Shown here: positions 59,605 to 64,000 of the stretch, piece by piece
Numbering within the stretch: the first letter of the stretch is position 1
Layout: the number at the start of each line of letters is the position of its first letter
Assembly: GCA_030340625.1 (NCBI GenBank)
Contig: JAOPHQ010005411.1
Coordinates: forward strand, 180,001-244,000
Direction of reading: 5' to 3'
Origin: Merluccius polli
Taxonomy: Eukaryota; Chordata; Actinopteri; Gadiformes; Merlucciidae
DNA: 64,000 nucleotides
Translations under genes and position numbers: made by a program
Notes under the pieces: model-generated
Databases searched by the model: none
Seen by the model: only the letters and a program-made list of their open reading frames with translations
What the model was told of the DNA's origin: nothing

Positions 59605-59961
59605 TTTACCGTATAACTGCACACAACTTTATTTAAAAGCAAAGAAATGGAAAACATGTTTGTTGGTATTTTGGTGTCCGGTGCGTGTGGATGTGCGGCT
59701 CCTCCGGCGGAGCGGGGGGTGCGGCTCCTCCGGCGGAGCGGTTCATGTTAATAGCGGAGTCCGGGAGGGTTCACCTTCACGGCGTAGTTACGAGGGATGT
59801 GCGACTATCGTTTTAAAAAATACTAAAGTGTTTTTTAAAGTTAGAAAGGTATTAGATATTCAACCGATATTCACGCTCCGAATTACAGCGATCAGACACG
59901 GCGAACTAAAGCCGCGATCACCGGTATGAGTCCCGTGTGTCTAGCGGTGTCTACCTGCCCA

Positions 59962-60844
59962 GGGCCCAGTTTCCCGATAACGATGTACGATCCATCTTAC
60001 GAATCATCTTTCGAACGATCGTTATTTTTTTCCGTGCGTTTCCCGAAACTCCTCTTAACATGAACGCGCGTGCACAGATCTAACGATCGATCGTAGCCTT
60101 GTACCTGTCCACTGACACGGTGCTGAAATACATATTATACCGTGGTCTGGGTGAATACTCGATTCTGATTGGCTGGAGGGTGTAGGTTGAAAAGTACACC
60201 TACGAAAGACGTTGACGCTATGAAGACGCTATGGCCACGTTGCTTGGCAACGCCTGCATACGGAAGATATTAAATAGTCCGCTTGACTTGTAAAAAAAAA
60301 AAAAAACACCTCACGATTTTAACTCTAAAACACATTCAAGTATTATTAATTGATTCAATATTTCTTTCTTTCGTAAGTGACCATTGTATAAACGGGATAA
60401 TGCCCTTCGAGGTGTCCATTAACAGAACCGTCCTCCGCGGTTCACGCCTCCGTGTCGTCCATTCATTTCTGTTAATATTTAATCAATTAATAATACTTTA
60501 TATCTTCATAGCCATAGTCGACGTCTTTCCTAGGTGTACATCAAAGATAAGATTATCTTCAACCAATCAGAATCGAGTATTCACCCAGACCATGGTATAA
60601 CATAGACTAAGCTATATAGCCTATCGTAACTTTAGCGTCACCAGCTGGACATTCAGTGGTATTGGATGTGTTAACGACGCTCGTAGCGCTACGAGTACCC
60701 CTGGAGCCCTCGTTAGCTACGAGCGTCTTAACGACGGTCGTTACGCAACGATGCTTTCGGGAAACGGTGTGAAAACTGTCTGATGGTCGTACGACGAACT
60801 TAACGAACCACTTAGGCTAACGACGCTTTCGGGAAACTGGGCCC
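59962..60844. mobile_element. Large fold-back DNA element, copy 2
   Basis: Both ends present: GGGCCCAGTTTCCCGATAAC on the left and GGGAAACTGGGCCC on the right. Arms as in copy 1, but most of the right arm is deleted between about 60,497 and 60,505, and the loop (about 60,355-60,480) is in the opposite orientation to copy 1. Near identity elsewhere indicates recent activity. No clear target duplication. Confidence 0.88.
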
Positions 60845-60849
60845 AGGTG

Positions 60850-61023
60850 TATTCAGTATTTCTGCAGCGATGAGTTAAATCAGGGCTTGTTGCGACCACG
60901 GATGTATTCGGTTTGCGATGCTCATGCCTTATTTTGATGTTTTACTTTTTGCTTGACTAATGAAAACGTATTCGACTACGCCTCCATCGATCGACTAAGC
61001 CGACTATTAGGGTGCAGCCCTAG
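60850..61023. mobile_element. hAT terminal fragment
   Basis: Ends CGACTAAGCCGACTATTAGG then GTGCAGCCCTAG. The CGACTATT motif also appears at the end of the hAT remnant at 25,776. Only one end is present. Confidence 0.45.
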
Positions 61024-62367
61024 TTAACTTACAGCACTTTATATGGACCATTAGTTATATTTTCAATTTATTTACAGAGCAATCCCTGCAAAGTTTTTAG
61101 GTAATAACTATATGTAACCAGGGTTAGTTTAACCCAGGTTATTTGAAGTTTTAAAATGTATCTTTATGATGTATTTATGTTCTAAATATTTCCATTAAAA
61201 GTTAAATTCATTACTGTTTTCCAAAGAGCAGAGCAGTAAAAAAATGTGTTGCTGTCCCTTTAATAGAGGGGGCAGTGTTAAGCGCTGTTTCAGTGAGCGT
61301 CTTACCTTAGCGCCAATCTCGTGAAGTCCACTCGATTGATGTATGGTGTGTGCGGCTTATCTTGGCGTAGATGCTGAAAGAAGAAAGGAATTAGAATTTA
61401 GAATTGCGATAAATTGTGATTAAAAACTCAAACTCAGAAGTTATACTTAAAGAGAAGACACCATCAGTGAGCTGCGAGTTCAGGTAGGACGACCTAAACG
61501 GTTAAAACAACTGATTTCCCGGTGAGTAACGATCAGTGGTTATATTAGCATGCTAATTGGCTATCAGAGTGCTAAACACGGAAAATAACGTGAAAATAAG
61601 CCTTGTACTCTCTAAAACCAGTCGGGATAAACTCGAAACGGGTCGGAATAATTTATTAGTGTCAGAAGACTGTGTTTATGTGCTTTATGACTTTATTACT
61701 TTGAGTGAAACTCTGGTGAAACCGCGTGGTGCGGGCTAATGTGGGGCTCGGTTGGTTTGGCCCCGACAGAAAATGCATGCAGCTAAGCTAATGTGTGTTG
61801 AGTTTGAAATGGTGTTTTGTGCTGTTGTAAATAATGAAATGAATGTTCAATCCATGTAAATAATACAAGCTAAACAGAGGTTATTTTGAAATGCTTATGT
61901 GAATTCATGCTTTGGTTATATGTTTTAGTTATGCAGTAAATGTATGTAATTACATTCAAATTGGCCTTTCATTATGGACTAAATTATATAATTTTCCTGC
62001 ATGGTTGTGTAGGCTGTTTTTTTTTTTTTGAGTCCTTCACCTGGGTCCTCGGTTCCTACCCCATCACCCATCATCCATCTCCACCCTGGTGGCTACTTTA
62101 CTCTGGACAAGCATACCTTCATCTACAACTTCATCCCCACCGCAATACTCCCCATTGGACATTCATTGTTAAGAGGGCGGTAGGACTTTGAGTGCATTCA
62201 TTTTATTTTATTTATTTTGGCCTATTTGTATACCTGAGATCTCAGAGGTTTGTTATTTTTATATGTTTGCCTTCAATTGTGAAAGCAGGTTGGTTGTGAT
62301 ATAATATACCTCCTTTAAACTTTCTCTGTTGTTGTTGTTGTTGTGTGTGTTATTTGGGGTAGACATT
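61024..62367. other. Interval with no gene recognised
   Basis: AT-rich DNA; short frames only. A few splice-like sequences (for example TTTTTTTTTTGAG at 62,021) but no exon with family signature. A GTT repeat lies at 62,329-62,342. Confidence 0.5.
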
Positions 62368-62775
62368 AGGGGGCAATTGCTCTGTCAGTTAGCATTGCGT
62401 TAGCTGCGCTGCGGTTTAAAACCGTACTCCGGAAACCGGAGGTTTTGGAGTTTAACTCGCAGCTGCGCACAAAGTTAAACCTGATTGCTGTGTACTGACC
62501 GACACAGGATCAGCTGATTCGTAGTAAAACTTGTGTTAAACCGGAAGTACTCTGATTTCCCGTTATACTCCAGCAGATGCAGTCTTAACTTAATGTTGGA
62601 TGCATTTTGTGCTATAATTACCAACAAAAACTTAATGGGAATGTAAAGTGAACTTTAATATAATAAAACGCAAATAATGTTGAAATATATTATGAAATAG
62701 TCTAGCCTACTTTTTGTGGAAATCTGAGTCTGGAATCTGAATCTGCCCTTACCTACGTCAATCAATCGATTACTT

Positions 62776-62848
62776 CCCCCCCCCCCCCCCCCCCCCCTCA
62801 ACAATCGCGCCGTACCAGGGGGGCGCCCCCGATCGCGCAGCACCCCCC

Positions 62849-62899
<51 letters not shown>

Positions 62900-62900
62900 C
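62776..62900. repeat. poly-C and (AC)n compound repeat with GCGCGA spacers
   Basis: C-runs are separated by CAACAATCGCGCCGTACCAG and GATCGCGCAGCA, then (AC)n and CGTCAACAACCGCGCACCAC. The spacer resembles the unit in the 59.3-kb array and the block at 57.7 kb. Confidence 0.8.
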
Positions 62901-62970
62901 GTCAACAACCGCGCACCACGTAATGTTTATGGGGGGCGCCAAAATTGTTGCTGCATACCCCCCTGACACG

Positions 62971-63320
62971 ATGAACATGTCTCGGATAGAGAACTATAAC
63001 GAGGAGCAGAAGTTATATTTATTGAACTGCATTCGAGGTGTTGTGGACACGGTGGAAGAGGAAAGACACCACCACCACGCTCCGAAGAAAGTCTGTTTGG
63101 GATGATCTCTCAAACACATTTAACAGTAGATCTTCCAGCAGGAGACCGAGCAGCGGCACATTTAAAGAATGTATGGAAGCGCTTGAAAGTTGAAGCGCGT
63201 AATGCTATTGCTGAGCGGACGCACGACCGAGACCTGAGCCCCGTGAGCCGAAATATCACTGCTCATTCCAAGTCGACTATGTCCAATATTGTTATTGTAC
63301 TGAAGGCCTATCCGGCGTAA
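62971..63320 (+). pseudogene. Myb/SANT-like DNA-binding protein of a transposon, frameshifted
   Basis: Starts MNMSRIENYNEEQKLYLLNC; helix blocks SVWDDLSNTFNSR (in a shifted frame near 63,085-63,125) and AAHLKNVWKRLKVEARNAIA (63,156-63,215) are the Trp-rich SANT pattern, followed by AERTHDRDL and a stop at 63,320. Two frameshifts break the frame. In Harbinger elements such a protein helps the transposase enter the nucleus and bind the ends; here that role is inferred. Confidence 0.7.
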
Positions 63321-63777
63321 TAAGTGTAAATGTATCATACATTATTATTAATACTACTAATAATAATTAATAAAACTAATTCTGTGTGTGGCGGTTATAA
63401 TGGAGCCTTGTTTCATCCTGCAAACTGGTTTAGTCTCCTCTAAAACCATGTCCGTTTCGAGACTAGACTAACACGCACAAAATACGCCCCTAGTGTCTGA
63501 TGTGAATTTCTCTGAAGACACAGCAATTGAGATCAAGGTAAAACGCAGCTGCAGGTTAAACCACAGGTACATACGACACAGCAATGGAGCTTAAGACGTC
63601 ACGTGACTTCTTGCGTCACCGACGAGTTTAAAACCGTGTTAAACTCTAAAAAGTGGCTAACGTAGCGGCAGAGCAATTGCCCCTACAGGTCTAAATCAAC
63701 ATTTAGCCAGGTAGGTTAAGCACAGTCTCCTCATCGAGTCTAGAGATTTAGTCCTCATGTTTCCTGTTGTCTTAAAG

Positions 63778-63981
63778 CAGGGCTGGGGAATCTGTTCCAC
63801 AAAGGGCCGGTGTGGCTGCAGGTTTTTGTTCAAACCAACCAAGAGCACACAGTTTGACCAATCAGCTCTCTGAAGACTGAGATCAGTTGATTAAATGAGT
63901 CAAGTCTGGTGTGCTGCTGATTGGTTTGAACAAAAACCTGCAGCCACACCGGCCCTTTGTGGAACAGATTCCCCAGCCCTG
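63778..63981. mobile_element. 204-bp hAT MITE, copy 2
   Basis: Same length as copy 1 at 12,919 and different at three bases only. Ends CAGGGCTGGGGAATCTG and exact inverse; target duplication TCTTAAAG at 63,770-63,777 and 63,982-63,989. Two of the three differences sit at mirror-image positions in the two terminal repeats. Confidence 0.93.
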
Positions 63982-64000
63982 TCTTAAAGTGCAGGGAGGG

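Larger units (their letters stand above)
62368..63684 (+). mobile_element. Harbinger-like element with a Myb/SANT ORF
   Basis: Left end AGGGGGCAATTGCTCTG, right end inverse AGGGGCAATTGCTCTG, with further inverted subterminal sequence (TTTAAAACCGT on both sides). TA lies outside each end. It carries a broken Myb/SANT-like gene and no transposase, like the accessory ORF of PIF/Harbinger elements. It is interrupted by poly-C/(AC)n DNA at 62,776-62,900. Confidence 0.7.

Noticed and set aside
59134..59616. Long proline-rich (plus) and glycine-rich (minus) open frames
   Set aside because: They are produced by poly-C runs inside a hAT MITE with clear 8-bp target duplications.

Overview
This is a piece of a teleost fish nuclear genome, probably a percomorph. 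The evidence is spliced vertebrate genes with GT/AG introns, very dense dinucleotide repeats, and many DNA-transposon families typical of teleosts (Tc1, hAT, PIF/Harbinger, THAP-type ISL2EU, and a TTAA-flanked MITE). There are no bacterial operons, rRNAs or CRISPR arrays.

The left half (8,081-35,738, minus strand) holds a complete kit ligand gene (kitlg). I could assemble nine exons in phase, from a five-codon first exon at 35,724-35,738 to a last exon ending at 8,081. The predicted protein is 274 residues (human KITLG has 273), with signal peptide, four-helix cytokine region, in-frame shedding exon, transmembrane segment and C-terminal valine. Intron 1 is about 21.4 kb and intron 4 carries a large 22-bp minisatellite and a MITE. 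The ~8 kb downstream of kitlg holds only simple repeats and small transposon remnants.

From 36.3 to 39.2 kb are four tandem-repeat arrays. From 40.1 to 42.7 kb is a decayed THAP plus HTH plus DDE transposase gene (ISL2EU type), itself interrupted by a 559-bp element with a perfect 9-bp target duplication. From 43.4 to 47.5 kb are a large fold-back element, an orphan C-type lectin exon, and a hAT element nested in another hAT element.

The right part (48,951-58,388, plus strand) carries a second host-type gene, a G2E3-like HECT-domain E3 ligase with a UIM-like segment. It looks decayed: the UIM exon has an in-frame TAA, and the middle of the HECT domain is missing. Where the missing part should be there is a 5.4-kb interval filled with a Tc1 element (nine bases after the splice donor), an unassigned exon and a Harbinger element carrying a dead transposase. 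From 57.5 to 64 kb the window is almost all non-autonomous DNA transposons. These include a second copy of the fold-back element, with its central loop inverted relative to the first, and a second copy of the 204-bp MITE found inside kitlg.

I found no convincing new defence or metabolic system. The most interesting observations concern genome dynamics: fold-back loop inversion, poly-C-interrupted minisatellites inside hAT elements, transposon build-up in one intron of the HECT gene, and a mobile element with a possible helicase-like fragment.
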